Below are positions 9,951 through 22,100 of a stretch of 64,000 nucleotides of DNA, piece by piece. The position numbers were made by a program, and so were the translations under genes. How positions within the stretch are numbered: the stretch's first letter is position 1; every line of letters begins with the position of its first letter. Origin of the DNA: Capniomyces stellatus (Eukaryota > Kickxellomycota > Harpellomycetes > Harpellales > Legeriomycetaceae). The stretch is from the NCBI GenBank assembly GCA_001661515.1, contig LUVW01000019.1, forward strand, positions 416,189-480,188, given 5' to 3'. The notes beneath the pieces were generated by a model. That model did not search any database, had not been told where the DNA came from, and worked only from the letters and a program-made list of their open reading frames with translations.

Positions 9951-12900
9951 ACTTTCTTTCTTCTTACTTTTTCTTTTTCCTCCTTGTTTTATTATTTTTT
10001 TTTAATTGAAATCTACTTGTTTTATTTTATCCAAAGAATAAACGCTACTCTCGAGTGTTTAATATTCTAATATTGTTATTGTTATTACTATTGTTAGTCA
10101 AATAAATCACAAAGTTCGACTAAATTTGTTACGGCGGGGTTTACTTTGATTTAATAAACTCTGAAGCTATATATATTTATATTATTGTATACTATTTTAC
10201 AAACTTTTTTTTTTTTTACTTTTTTGTAACTTTAGACCAAAAGTGAGTAAGCAAAGTCGGACTATTGTTCTGCTTTTCAAGGTTTAAACATGAAACTTAA
10301 ATAATAACCTTAACACAAAATCCATGTATTTTATTTTCTCCAACTATCTATAAATAGTGGACTTTTATTTACTATAGCAGTAGGTTTTTTTTTTCACTGA
10401 AATAAAGCAGTCGGTTTTATTCCATAGTTCTACTGCTTGTTTTATATTCTGACTCACTAAGCTTACCATTAAATACATTGTTTATTTTTTGACTTAATTA
10501 CTATTCAAATTTAGCTCATCTAATTCGTTTAGTAATTTAAATTAAGCAGAAAGCTTCTTTCTCCATTGTTTATCACCTATTATGCTCCTATAAATAAACG
10601 CTATTGTTACCTTTTTTTTCCGCTTAATATCCTTTATTATGCTAAAATCAATGGTCTATCTACCCTTTTCATACTGATCATTCGTGATTCGTAACTTTAT
10701 GCATTCCCCGAACAACCCCCAGTGTCCTGCTATCAAGTACTGTACTGCCAATTAGTCGACAACCTACCCACTTTGGTATATGTTTTCATTGTGTTTTTTT
10801 TTACTAACCCGAAATTAAATTAACATTAATATTTTGCTCCTTTGATGCAAGTAACCAACATCTCCAACCTGACTCCTCCATGTTAAATGCACGTCAGCCC
10901 GAGAAACACTTACGGCTTTAGTTTATCTTGGTATGAGCCGCCCCTTGTAACATAATTTAAAGATACGACCACAATCACTGTAGTTATACTAAATTTACAA
11001 CCTCGGCTATAACTTCTCAATATCTGACCATAATATCGTATTCTGACATATACAGTTTGATTTATTCGTGATTTATTCGCTCTGGATCAATTAAGTGCTT
11101 AATTTCTGAGACGAACATTATTGCGTAATATCCAATAAGCATCCCGCGCGTTTGTTGGTTTTGATATAATAATACAAGGCTGATACGGTGGTATTCACAA
11201 GTAAAGATAAGTAATACTCAAAAAAAAGCCCCACTAGCTGCATTATAAAAATATAACGACAGAATATTCTGGAAAACACAATTCAGCTCGCTTTTTTTAT
11301 TACGCTCAATTCATCTTTTTATGTCGTAGTAAACCCATTCCATTTGCTTTTACCGTGCTCAATCCATCCCATTTTTAAACTTATAAAAACTAACATAACA
11401 CCATTAGTCTTTTTTGTAACTCATTACAAATACCATAAAATTAAGGACATAAAAAAAGTGATATTTTTAGGAACTTTTTTTTAAAGAACTTTACATCAAT
11501 TATCAAACAATCCATAAAAGCTGGGAAGCTCACATGCTAATAAGTAAAAGATAGCTTGGTGGTGTTGCTTCTTCAAGTAGATGGTTGGCTTTAGATTAAT
11601 ACCGTGTTTTGTAAACTCTTCATGTTTATATTCATAAGTTTGCTATAGAAAAAACTTTTTTTTATAAGCTTGTCAACTAAATTTGAAGTTTATTACATAT
11701 TCACCATATTTGGCCGAAGCAGTGTCATCAAAGGTATTAAAGCTTTCTACAGAGCATTTCCCGAATTATTAAGCAGAAGTTTCAATTAACCCAAATCAAA
11801 TAAAACGGGATTTAATAGGTAGCCAAAACTAAATAATGTTGGAATTGAGTTATACATTATTAACCAACTTGGTATTCTATTTAACAAACAATTCAACTTA
11901 ATTAATTGCTCTTGTTAATTGCTCTTGCCAATTACTCAGTTCCGTTCATCTAATGTTGTAAATGTATATATATGTATAAATGTCATTTTTTGACATATTG
12001 TTGCTAAGGAACATTTCTAAAAGAAAATCAATCGATAGGGATATGGCTCCAACGCAAAAATATAGCTATGCTCTCTTGCTAAATATACACGCAGGCTATT
12101 CTTAGTCGTGCTGCCAGGAAAAACCCATCAACACGGTGTGTAACTCACGATATGTAGTTGTTGGTTTATCTAGTAGACTCCCGACGCTATTTAAACCTCG
12201 CTGATTACAAACTTATTTTGGATTTGCCAGTTGATTTCCTTACCACGGCTTTTGTTTCAAATAGCATATTTTATTTGCCAATGAACAAAAAACACCAAGC
12301 CAAATTAGCTTATTCGTGACAAAAGCAGTTCTCTAAGTTAACTCTAAACAAAAATATATTAAAAAAAGAATATGATTCCATTTTACCTAATTGCGTATAA
12401 TAATATGGCGCTTGAAGCCTAATAAGGTTTTGTAGCTACCAGGCAGCAATTATTTCATGTGGCAAATGTTTTAAAATACTGGATTTTACCAAGTACATTA
12501 TGTAAAAATGCAAAATAAGCTAATCGTTATGTAATACTTCTTAAAAAAAATCTCTTCCTTCAAACCAGAGGATATAAATAACTAGTTTGATCCGCAACAG
12601 AAGTTATGTAGAATATCAAGCAGAAAGACGGCCAGTATGTTAGCAACTGTTCCATCTGCTGAATGAATAGAAAATGATTAGCTTACTATACAAAGAACAC
12701 TAAAAGCATTGATAATGGACCCATAGTATAAATATCTAATTGCAGAACAACGTGGTCTACATATATATATATATATATATCAATAAAGTAAATACTTTAA
12801 TCCAATTTCCTTTACTTCATTTACGTACTTTTATATATGTTATTTATCTCCAATTTCAGTGTTAAAGCTTTAAATTATACACGCAGTTTGAAAGGATAAT

Positions 12901-12976
12901 ATAAGCTGATATAGAAACGCGCAGTACTTACCAGCACACAGTATTCAGCAACATCCAACATAGACAAAGAAAAAAA
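9951..12976. other. 3-kb gene-free AT-rich spacer
   Basis: No open frame of 60 codons occurs on either strand over 3 kb. The stretch is rich in T runs at the left and mixed A/T further right, with an (AT)n microsatellite at 12761-12782. I saw no retroelement similarity, tRNA or splice-linked exons. The right end must contain the promoter of the secreted-protein gene at 12977, and the left end the promoter of bleomycin hydrolase. Confidence 0.6.
12761..12782. repeat. (AT)n microsatellite
   Basis: A perfect alternating AT run of about 21 bases lies some 200 bases upstream of the secreted-protein start codon. Confidence 0.9.
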
Positions 12977-13912
12977 ATGAATTTATACAGCATTCTGTTC
13001 ACTTTGACATTGCTAGCGCAAACAAGCGGTCTTGCATTGGTAAACAACAACCAAGCTTCACACGAAAAAGATGAACTTACTATTTTGAAAAACCCAGAAA
13101 ACATTGGTAGTCTCAGCAGTAATAGTCACGCTTTGAAAGCAAATAAAACAAACTTGGTCCAAGACGACAAATCTATCAGCTTTGCTGACCCGGGAAAGAA
13201 CTCGACAGCTAAAAAAGAATCGGCACAAAAGGATCAAAGCAAAGGCCAAGATATGGTCCGACCAGGAGTTGAAGATGGTCTTTTATCAGACAAAGCTTCT
13301 CAAGTAGAAAAGCTCAACTTGAAGTCAAATTCGGGTAGTCTAATTGGTAGACTAAAAAAAAAAAAACCAAATATCATCAAAAGCTTTGCATCTAAATCAA
13401 CTTTGTCAAGAAAGCCAACATCAACTTTACCAAGAAAGTTAACACCAACACCAACACCAACATCTAGCTTGTCATCCAAAAAGAAGAAGGTAGAAATAGG
13501 GGTAACACTCACCTCAGACAAAGGAGAAATGAGCTATTTTGATCAAAACAGGCTCAAAAAGATATGCATAGGGAGTACAAATATTACAGGATACGAAAGT
13601 TCGTATATCCAGGGCACACTTATAAACATTTGCAGAGGAACAGATTGTAACTTGGACTTTTACTTTGGTAGAGCCAATAAATATGGTGTTAGAGCCAGAC
13701 TTCACTGTGGGCTATGTCCATCAGTTAAAGATATGTACACTTGCATGGTGAGCTTAAAGGATGCATTGGTCGATAATCGGTGCGAGAAGCCTAAGAGCAA
13801 CCACAACTGCCACGCATTATTGGACTGGGTGCCTTATGATTCAAACGTTATGGGGATGAGTCAGTTTACAAAGATAGTCACTTCCAAAGAATTTTCTTTT
13901 ATCAACCAATAG
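12977..13912 (+). CDS. Orphan secreted protein with C-terminal 8-Cys domain
   Basis: This 311-residue single-exon protein was not recognised. It starts with a signal peptide (MNLYSILFTLTLLAQTSGLA). A long polar Lys/Ser/Asn-rich region follows to residue ~185, with basic and proline-threonine stretches such as KKKKPNIIK and TPTPTPTSSLSSKKKK. The last ~120 residues form a compact domain with eight cysteines, in the order ICIG, NICRG, TDCN, HCGLC, YTCM, RCEK and NCHA, so up to four disulfides are possible. The start has a good context (A-rich, AAAAAAATGA). A cell-wall or host-facing secreted protein is an inference from the signal peptide, the cysteines and the gene-poor surroundings. No enzyme motif was seen. 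Confidence 0.75.
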   Translation: MNLYSILFTLTLLAQTSGLALVNNNQASHEKDELTILKNPENIGSLSSNSHALKANKTNLVQDDKSISFADPGKNSTAKKESAQKDQSKGQDMVRPGVEDGLLSDKASQVEKLNLKSNSGSLIGRLKKKKPNIIKSFASKSTLSRKPTSTLPRKLTPTPTPTSSLSSKKKKVEIGVTLTSDKGEMSYFDQNRLKKICIGSTNITGYESSYIQGTLINICRGTDCNLDFYFGRANKYGVRARLHCGLCPSVKDMYTCMVSLKDALVDNRCEKPKSNHNCHALLDWVPYDSNVMGMSQFTKIVTSKEFSFINQ

Positions 13913-14994
13913 TTAACTAACATGGCTGCTTTGACTTTTTTTTGGCTGTTTTGGCTGTTTTTATTGAAATTTTGCTAGAGCATTGCATTATTTTTAGGCC
14001 TTCACTACACTTAATAAGTGATATTTATGTATATAGTTTGTTACTTTTAACAATAGTCCGCACGCTCTAATGACATTTAGTTGAGGTTATAGACAAAAGT
14101 GTGCTTTTAAGTAAAAACCAAGTATACTGTAACTGATTTCAATAAAAAAGGTATATAATATATACACACGTATAACGACTGGCTTTGTAATAAAATTTTG
14201 AATATAATCTGACAGCTTTCTTACCAAGTAAGCTTTTGGGCAAGCTTTCTGCGCCAAAATCAATCTCTTTCACAGAAAAAAAAACACTATCAACTAAAGA
14301 GTACTTGGCTTTGAACATTGCTAAAAAACACCCCTCACTTTTAGTCTGTCCGCACTATTAAACCGCATAAATCAACCAGTTAGTCTGACCGCAAATTATT
14401 TGTAGTTTAAATGTATGAATAAATATTTCATTAAAAAAAATATATATATATGAATAAATGATCGCAGGATATGTAGGTCTTGTGTTCCAACCAAGATCAG
14501 CGAATATCGCTTTAAAGCATAGAAGCAAATATAAATAGATATAATAGCCGGGCACACTTTTTAAAAGGGCATTTGATAAAGTAGCCAGAGTTATTTCCTA
14601 AGCAGAGCGTGCTAATTGACAACTTAATCATGCTATCAGCAAGCTCAGCATGTACTATAATACAAAGCTGTATATATGGCAAATAGCAAGCTCTAAACAC
14701 AGCATGGTGTGCCAAAATATCCACAAAAAAGGGTCCAGAAGCGGACCTGTACCATTCATAAACTAATCATATACATTTTTATGTCAGTATTTATAAATTA
14801 TCCAGGGTGAGCAGAATAGGCTAACCTAGCTCAGAGTAGATGTATACTTTAATTGTGACTTATCTAAAGATACTCTATTGAAACTATTTACTCTTATTTT
14901 TTTAAAAAAATAAAGAAAGTATGTAAGACTATACTATATTTAACTAAACTATACTAAACGATAATACTAATTTATGCTCGGATCATTTCAGCTT
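13913..14994. other. Spacer between secreted protein and NIP7
   Basis: This 1.1-kb AT-rich spacer holds the convergent 3' ends of the secreted-protein gene and NIP7. Two overlapping minus-strand frames of 65-70 codons (14358-14724) have no recognisable content and look like chance. No repeat or RNA gene was seen. Confidence 0.5.
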
Positions 14995-16003
14995 TTAAAA
15001 CAACGTATCTTCGTCTCTAAGATACTCTCCAACATCAGATTGATGGTATACGACTATGGCAGTGGGGTCTAGCTTTCTAGTGTCAATGGTTGATTTTGCA
15101 GTAACTCCAAATCCCTAAAATCACAAATATAGTTGGTTGTAGTTTTTCTGTTTAAAGTAATGGCAAAGTAATAAAATGGTAGACAAGTTCTTACCAAAGG
15201 TACATCGTCCGAAGTCATAACAACAATACCCTGATGCTCAGGTGTGTCCTCAGAAAGCTTGTTAATGTGAGCTTTTAAAACGTGATTTCCGTAAAGATAA
15301 GGCATAACTCCGTTGGATTTAACCCAGATCTTGTACTATTTTTACATCAACAAATTAGTGAGAAAGGTGCAGTTTTAAACTATTTGATACTGAAATCGTT
15401 ATATATACAACAGAATATAACACTTTAAAAAAGATTTAATACAGTAAAATGTAATGTAGCATGACATACCTTGGAGTATTGGGCAATGAATTGCAAGCTA
15501 GTAATGTGGAGTCTGAACTTTCCTGATTTTGTGAATTTTCCAAAACACACTCCCAAAGACATCAAGTTGTTGCGGCCAATACTAACAGCAACTCTCATTA
15601 TATCGTCTCTATTTGTAAGTTTTCAAATCAATTGGATGAGAATTAGGTCTTGAAAATTGCATTTACGTATATATACATTTATTTACACTTATACATTAGC
15701 AATTCCATACCTGACATAGTAGACTTTGTCTTTATGAAGTCTGAAACAGTATAAGCCGTCAGGTCTGTCGATCAACAAAGATATGTTTTTTCCTATGCTA
15801 AAGATTTGAGTACAAATTTCGAGTTAGATTCAGAAGAAAGTCGGATTAACTAAAGCAGATCCTCGGTCCAAACATTTCGATTTTATGTCGAGTTCTTTTG
15901 CCAATTTCTTTGAATATATATATGTGTGTTTAAAAAAGTGTACATACTATTTGGATAGCTTTTCAAAGAATGTCTTTGTTTCTTCATCTGTTAAAGGCCG
16001 CAT
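14995..16003 (-). CDS. NIP7: Nip7, 60S ribosome assembly factor (5 exons)
   Basis: Five exons read on the minus strand: 16003-15948, 15797-15711, 15608-15470, 15335-15195 and 15114-14995 (TAA). All phases fit and the product is 180 residues, the usual family length. It begins [18 protein letters not shown] and continues with [52 protein letters not shown], a PUA-type stretch [21 protein letters not shown] and the ending [12 protein letters not shown]. Nip7 acts with Nop8 and other factors in late nucleolar pre-60S maturation and 27S pre-rRNA processing, and its C-terminal PUA domain binds RNA. The introns are about 80-150 nt with GTAAGA or GTATGT-type donors and TAG acceptors. The third intron splits an arginine codon after VYYV. 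No exon alone contains more than 47 codons. Confidence 0.96.
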
Positions 16004-17081
16004 TTCTGTATGTTTTTTTGATATACTATATATTGATTAGAACGTTTGATGTAATTCTCGTTGTAGCTTGGTTTTCGTTTGAGGTTAGCTTTTTATTCAG
16101 ATATAGCCCAATTCCAAGAACAAATTACCTATTTCGAATCAAAAGTTTATTTTTTTTAATTTTTTTATAAAAAAAAAAGTTTTGTGAACCAAAGTAAAAA
16201 TACTAAATGGAAAAAAAAGAAAATTTTTTAAATAGTAAATGAGCTAATATTTTTTTTCTTGTGCTTTTTGTTTATACAAAAGTGATCCAGACATTTAACT
16301 GGGCTTAACAGAGTGGTAATATCAGACACAAGTCCAAGATGGTTAATTCACTTAAGTGAAATTAGTGGTTGTATCAAAAAAACAACGTAGTTAGCCTGGT
16401 TTATAGCTGAAGTTAGTCGAGTTTCAACTTAGCCAGACATATATATATATATGTGTGTATGTAGCATTGATTGCGCCTGTAGTGAAAATGTTAAGCGTAA
16501 TCCATCCCTTTTACGTCGCCACCTATAGTTTAATAAGTTTCTTGGTAAACTAATTATAAGCAGAAATTAAGGCCGCTTTATGGTCATAATTTGCTACAGT
16601 AGCAAAGTACGTATAATTAGCTCTTTGAATTTAGCAACATAGCAAGGCTTTCAAAACCCGGTCCATCTCAGCCCCAAGTCAATTAAATCAAAGCAAAAAA
16701 CTGTACTATAAATCCTACGTTTAAAAATAAAAAAAATAGCCAAACTTTAAACTCTACAGATTGGTTAGTTAAGATTCATATTTTTTTTCTTTGTTGATAT
16801 AGTCAGGATTCATAGTTTTTCTTGATTTAGGCTTAACTAACCAATTCCATCCAATAGAGGCTTTGTATTAATTTAGCATAGTTTAAAGGATGGAAGAAGA
16901 AAAAAAAATTCTAATCCAAACTAAAGTAAATTTTTAAATAATTTTTTCAGCCAATATTCAAATAATGACAATTAAAGATAAAATAAAATAATTTTGTTGA
17001 AAATTAAAGCAGATAGAAAACAGAAAACTTGCTGCTAGATTGATATATCCCTTTCTAAATCAATAATAAGAGGAATCAAAG
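16004..17081. other. Divergent promoter region NIP7 / uL15
   Basis: NIP7 (-) and the uL15 gene (+) are divergently transcribed from this 1.1-kb AT-rich stretch. Long T/A runs lie at 16147-16190, and a short AT/GT run at about 16440-16460. Both genes serve the 60S subunit, so shared control is plausible, but I recognised no specific promoter element. No gene was seen. Confidence 0.5.
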
Positions 17082-17952
17082 ATGGTAAGTAACTACATAG
17101 ATTTGCGATGACGCTTAACTGAGTCTGTATTAAGGATGGAACACTGAGAGTTGTACCTTTGCGGAGAACTGAAAGATCAAGTCGACTTGCACACATCGAA
17201 TCCGTTTAAATCAGACTCAAATACCCAAAGCTTGACCAGTAATTCTAGCTTACTAACAATACCATTTTTTTGATGCGACTTTAGCCTACCAGATTTAGTC
17301 ATTCTCGTAAAAAGCGTGGACACGTTTCAGCCGGTCACGGTCGTGTCGGTAAGTAATGTTGATTTGGCTAATGCACATAATACGCTGTCTTTTTTTTTAA
17401 CTGTGGAATCCGTAAACGTTTTGGTAAAGATGCTAATATTTCTATAATAAATTGGTTTAAATAGGTAAGCATCGTAAGCATCCCGGAGGTCGTGGTATGG
17501 CTGGTGGTCTTCACCATCACCGTACTATGATGGATAAATACCATCCAGGTTACTTTGGTAAAGTTGGTATGCGTTATTTCCGCAAGACCAGAAACCAATT
17601 CTGGTGCCCTGTTGTAAACGTTGAGAAGCTTTGGTCATTGGTTGATGCCGAGACCCGCACCAAGCTCTCCGCCAACGCCGAACTTGCACCAGTTGTTGAT
17701 ACTTTGCAAGCCGTAAGTTTTTATTAATACTTTATTGTTTGAGCGCTTTCCCAGTAGTTTGATTGACTCTGTTATGCTAATTAGCTTGATTTAACCTTGC
17801 TTTGTTTGTTCTTTGGAAAATAGGGTTACGGAAAGGTCCTTGGTAAAGGTATGTTGCCAAGAAAGCCAATCATTGTAAAGACCAGATTTGTATCACGTCG
17901 TGCTGAAGAAAAAATTAAGAAGGCAGGAGGTGTTGTTGTTTTGTCTACATAA
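17082..17952 (+). CDS. RPL28: 60S ribosomal protein uL15 (yeast L28, human L27a)
   Basis: Four exons join in frame: 17082-17084 (the ATG alone), 17285-17348, 17465-17712 and 17824-17952 (TAA). The product has 147 residues. It reads [23 protein letters not shown], then [35 protein letters not shown], later [12 protein letters not shown], and ends [20 protein letters not shown]. This follows eukaryotic uL15 throughout. The protein is a structural part of the large subunit. The start codon is cut off from the rest by a 200-nt first intron, so the first exon contributes only methionine. Codon use is more biased (GGT, CGT, AAG) than in neighbours, as expected for a highly expressed gene. The first intron may host a snoRNA (separate entry). 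Confidence 0.97.
17100..17178 (+). ncRNA. Possible intronic C/D-box snoRNA
   Basis: In intron 1 of the uL15 gene, CGATGA (17106-17111, one change from box C) and a downstream CTGA (17169-17172, box D) are about 60 bases apart. They are flanked by imperfectly complementary GATTT and AAAGATC. A GGATGGA (17134-17140) could be C', and CTGA at 17119 or 17144 could be D'. Size and ribosomal-protein host intron fit the class, but the boxes are short and could be chance. The 15 bases before box D did not match any rRNA site I could recall. Confidence 0.22.
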
Positions 17953-19176
17953 ATGATTATTAGCGTTTAACTAGGTTTAAAATCAATAACATTCTAAAGT
18001 TTTTAATTAATAAAATTATTATTACAATCTGTACATCAAGTTCACTAAACACAATTGCTGTTTTGGTGAAGAAGCGGCATTGCGCTTTCAAGAACTTTTT
18101 ATTTTCAATTTTGAACAGTTATACATACTGCCCTCTGGTTAATTAAGCTTGGACAGTGAATGAGCTTAAAAGGCCGCAGTCAAACCAAACCAATTACCAC
18201 TAAGAAGGGTGGGATACCTTTTGTGTTTGACAAACAGTCAACGAATCTACGCTGACTGTTCAACGAAGAGCTAATCGCGGTATGCTAACAAGCTGAAAGT
18301 TGCAACGTATTACGGCTATTTGGCTATATTCGTCAAGTTTAGAGCTATCCGGCTGTCACGATGCTCTTGGGTTGTCAGGTCGCGTTGGTTTTTATTAAGC
18401 CATAGCCCTCAAGGCTTAATCCACTATACCCAATGCATTATTACATGGGGATTGATCTTGGCTACAATTTTGTTTTGCGTGTCTTGTTCTATTTTTGGTT
18501 ATTTAGTCTAATCTACAAAGCCGCTTCACTCAACACCATCGAATTTGACTTGACCACAAAGCGAACAACAAGTCTTCGATTGACGCATATAACCAAAAGC
18601 ATGGACTCAGTTCAAGGCTTCTTTAAACGAGCAGCCTTTTGGCCCAGTGTATAAGAGAAGTCATAGAGTATAAACTTGCTAGCCTAGTTGAAACTTATTT
18701 GTCTCTCACTTTACGCATTTATAGGGTTGGGTTTATCATAGATATAATTGGCAAACAGTTACTAAATCCAGTAACTTGTACTAACCTAACCATGAGCAAA
18801 TCGCAATGCATTTAATTTGTTGCAAATCTTTTCATCGATTTTTTTTGTTAATTATGCCAAATTACTTTTCCTATTTCAACTTCAATTTCAGTTTCAATTG
18901 TAATTTAATGTTGCTGGTTATATGAAAAAAATAAAGGACTTTTGTTGGTAGTGTATGCTCGGTAAATACATCTAGTTTATAATAGTTTTAAGAAAAGTGT
19001 TATTCAGCAACTACAACATTTTTTGTTTTTATTATTATTGAAATACTAAAACATTTTTGAATTGCAACAGTTTTTATGCAATAAGTAGAGATAGCAACAA
19101 CCATACTAGATGGGGTTAATTGACTTTTATTCAAACGCGTAGAATTTTGTCAAGTAATAGATAGAATAGAATAGAT
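17953..19176. other. Spacer upstream of the Red1-like gene
   Basis: This 1.2-kb spacer contains overlapping chance frames at 18320-18654 without recognisable content or good start context. From 18830 to 19100 it is T-rich with homopolymer runs. It carries the 3' flank of the uL15 gene and the promoter of the gene starting at 19177. No RNA gene or repeat was seen. Confidence 0.5.
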
Positions 19177-22100
19177 ATGGATATATTTTCAGCCGGAGAA
19201 AAGCTTAGGGCAGCGGCGTATGCTTCATTGAAAGCCAAAAAGGGCAAAGCAGGGGATATGAACGATGGAAAAGGTCAAGATCAGGGGTATAAAAGCAATG
19301 ATGGAAAGGATCAAAGCAAAATGAGTGAAATAGAAAACAAAAACACAATTGTAATTGATCTGAGCAGCGACAAGGAAGAAGAGAGCGAAGAGATAGTTTA
19401 CCAAAGCATTCTGCAAAAAAAATCCAGCTCAACTGGGGACAAGAAAGTGTCTGGAAACCGAAGCAATTTGGGAATAAATGAATACGAATCTAAAGAGCAT
19501 GAAAAAGAGGAAGGAGAAGTATTTAATAATCTTGAAGAGGGTGAATTGTCCTGCTCTGAGCCGGACTGGGAAGCTCTTGGTAGTAATATAATCGTGCATG
19601 ATCAATCAATAAGAAGTAGATATGAGGATGTTGGTGCTAGCTGCAATATGGATCTTAAAGTTAATGTTGGTAATGGAGGTGCCAAGAAAGCACACACACT
19701 CAATAAAGTGGCAGAGGCCAAGAACTATTTCAAGATGAAAAGAAATGAAGGGGTAAATGGAAGTGTGGAGAGCCGTGATTACAATTTCAATCGAGATTTT
19801 TTGGTGAAGGAGGAAGGGAATCAGGAGAACTATAGAAATGAGGGCAACAACGGCTATAACAAGCATAGTAAAAGCAGAAAGCAGGCAAGGACCAAGGGGA
19901 AGAAAATATGCTCAACTACGATCTCTTTGGTAAATAAGCGGATAGAAAAGTACTTGGACGATGTCAAGCAGGAAGAATGGGCGGATCTTGATAAAATAAG
20001 CAAAGACAGGAATGCTGAAAATAAGAGTGGAAAGGGGGATATATATACCAAAAGAGGTATAGACAGGAGAGATGTACCGGGGTCAAATGATTTAAACATT
20101 TTTGAGTTAGGCGAAGAGGGTATCAGCTCATGTGAGAGTGGTGAGGTTTCAGATCCGGATCCAATCTCACAAAAGCCTGGCGAGTCAAATGTAAAGCCGA
20201 GTCTTGATAGCAAAGGTTTTATGCGAGGAATAGCAGATCTTAGTGCAGAGGTTAATGCAAATAGACCATTATTTATAATACCAGGGATTAAGGTGAATCA
20301 AAGTGGTGCGCTTGACAATACTCGAGCGGGGGCAATGTTGGGGTTTGAAGATAGTAAATGTGATAGAAATAAAGCATTGGCATATTTGCCAAATGCCCAA
20401 CGCAATTTGAGTAGGGAGGAGCCATATGTTTTTGAGACATCAAGTAGAGACGTTGTTGGTATAAGTGGGCTTAGCCGCAATGCGCAGCCCAGAAGTGCAA
20501 AAGTGTTGAGAAATGGTATATACAGCGCTGGGGGCTTAAGTAAGGTCAGTGGATATGAGTATGGGGAAGAAAGCAGTGGTGGAAACGCAAGTGACGATGA
20601 AAAAGATTATGGCGGTGAGGATGATAATGAGAATAAAGATGATCGGATAGCTAGAAATAAGGATGTCAATAGTACGGGGCTTGCTCTGAATGGGGTTGAC
20701 GGGGATACATATCTAGATAGAGGAGGAATTGGGCACAGTGATTGGACGTTGGATGTAGAAAAAGACAAACCAAACGGGTTAGAGGATGGCGAGAAGGCAC
20801 AGGGCGCATCAAGCGACGAAGGAGAGGATATGGATATAGGATACAGTAGTTGTGAGTCTGACAAGGTGGTTTTGAACAATCGATTTTATGCTATCAGGAA
20901 TGGCGAAGAGAGCGGCAGAGATACAGTTGAAAGTAGTGAGGCACAGGTCGAATTAAAAGGAAAGCATGCTATAAATGGGGTGCAGGGTATGAAAGAGGAA
21001 GAAGAGCTGGTGGAAAAGAAAAAGATGAGTAGTCGGGAGATTAGCAGCAGGATTGAGGCAATGAAGAAAATCAGAGAGCTGGCTAATCAACTAAAATTTG
21101 AAGTTTCCGAGTGCGAAAGCACAGATGGGGGTTCAGATTCAGAAAATGAGCCAGAGGATGGAGTTGAGGGTGATGGAAAGAGAAGGTTGGAGTTGTACTC
21201 GGAGCCGTTTGATGTGGATACTACCCAAAAGTTCAAGAGACAAAAAAGAGAAAGGAAAGAGTTTATCAAAGAGTGTCACAGCATCCACCACAGCCCACTG
21301 AACGCAAAGCCAGACCACCTACACGGTTTGAGAGAAAAACGAGCTCAAAGAAGCAATATAGATTCAGGTCATGACCCATTGACTAGCAAGGAGATACGAG
21401 TGAAGAGTTTGGACGATGAGGTGCTGATGCGTAGGCTGGGGAACCAGCTGAAGAGCAGCGAGAATAGGTTGTACGAACTAAAGATGGAGTATGAGAAGAG
21501 ACTAAAAATGATTGAGTCCAAACGAGGCGTTTACAAAGGCTTAGACGAGGAGGGTGAAGTTGGAGTTAGAGTTGGAGTTGGACTGGGACTGGGACTCGGA
21601 ACCAGTAATCCTGGGAGCGATGATTTAGGTGGAGGAACGGCATTTGTATCAGGAAATAGCACACCAATCAGCTTGGATGTTGTCAGCAAGAGTGTGGGGT
21701 TGGGCGAGACGGTAGCTGGCGATAGCGAAAATGGAACAAGGCCAGAGTTGAGAGTTGGTGCAATCAGTGCGGCATCTAAGGCAGGCGGTGTGAAGTTGGC
21801 TGAAGATGGAAGTCAGAGACTGAAGGAGATAGAAAGCGAGCTTTCAACACTGAAATCGGCATTATCAAAGTACACGAGCGAAAAGATGGACCTTTTGCCA
21901 AGCACAAACGAGCCAGTGGATACTTGCGACGAGCAAATGGCAAAGTTGACTGAGGAGATTGAGCAAGAAAACAAAAGGCTAGCTGAGCAGAAAGAGCAAG
22001 AAGCAAAGCTTATTGGCAAAAGGAGAGATATCAATGTGCAAATAGAGATGCTGCGTAGCCAACTAATAGAAACCGAGAACCAATTGCACAATAAAAAGCA

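Noticed and set aside
15970..16170. 66-codon hydrophobic plus-strand frame over the NIP7 start
   Set aside because: Its 5' part is antisense of NIP7 exon 1 and the rest reads through T runs.
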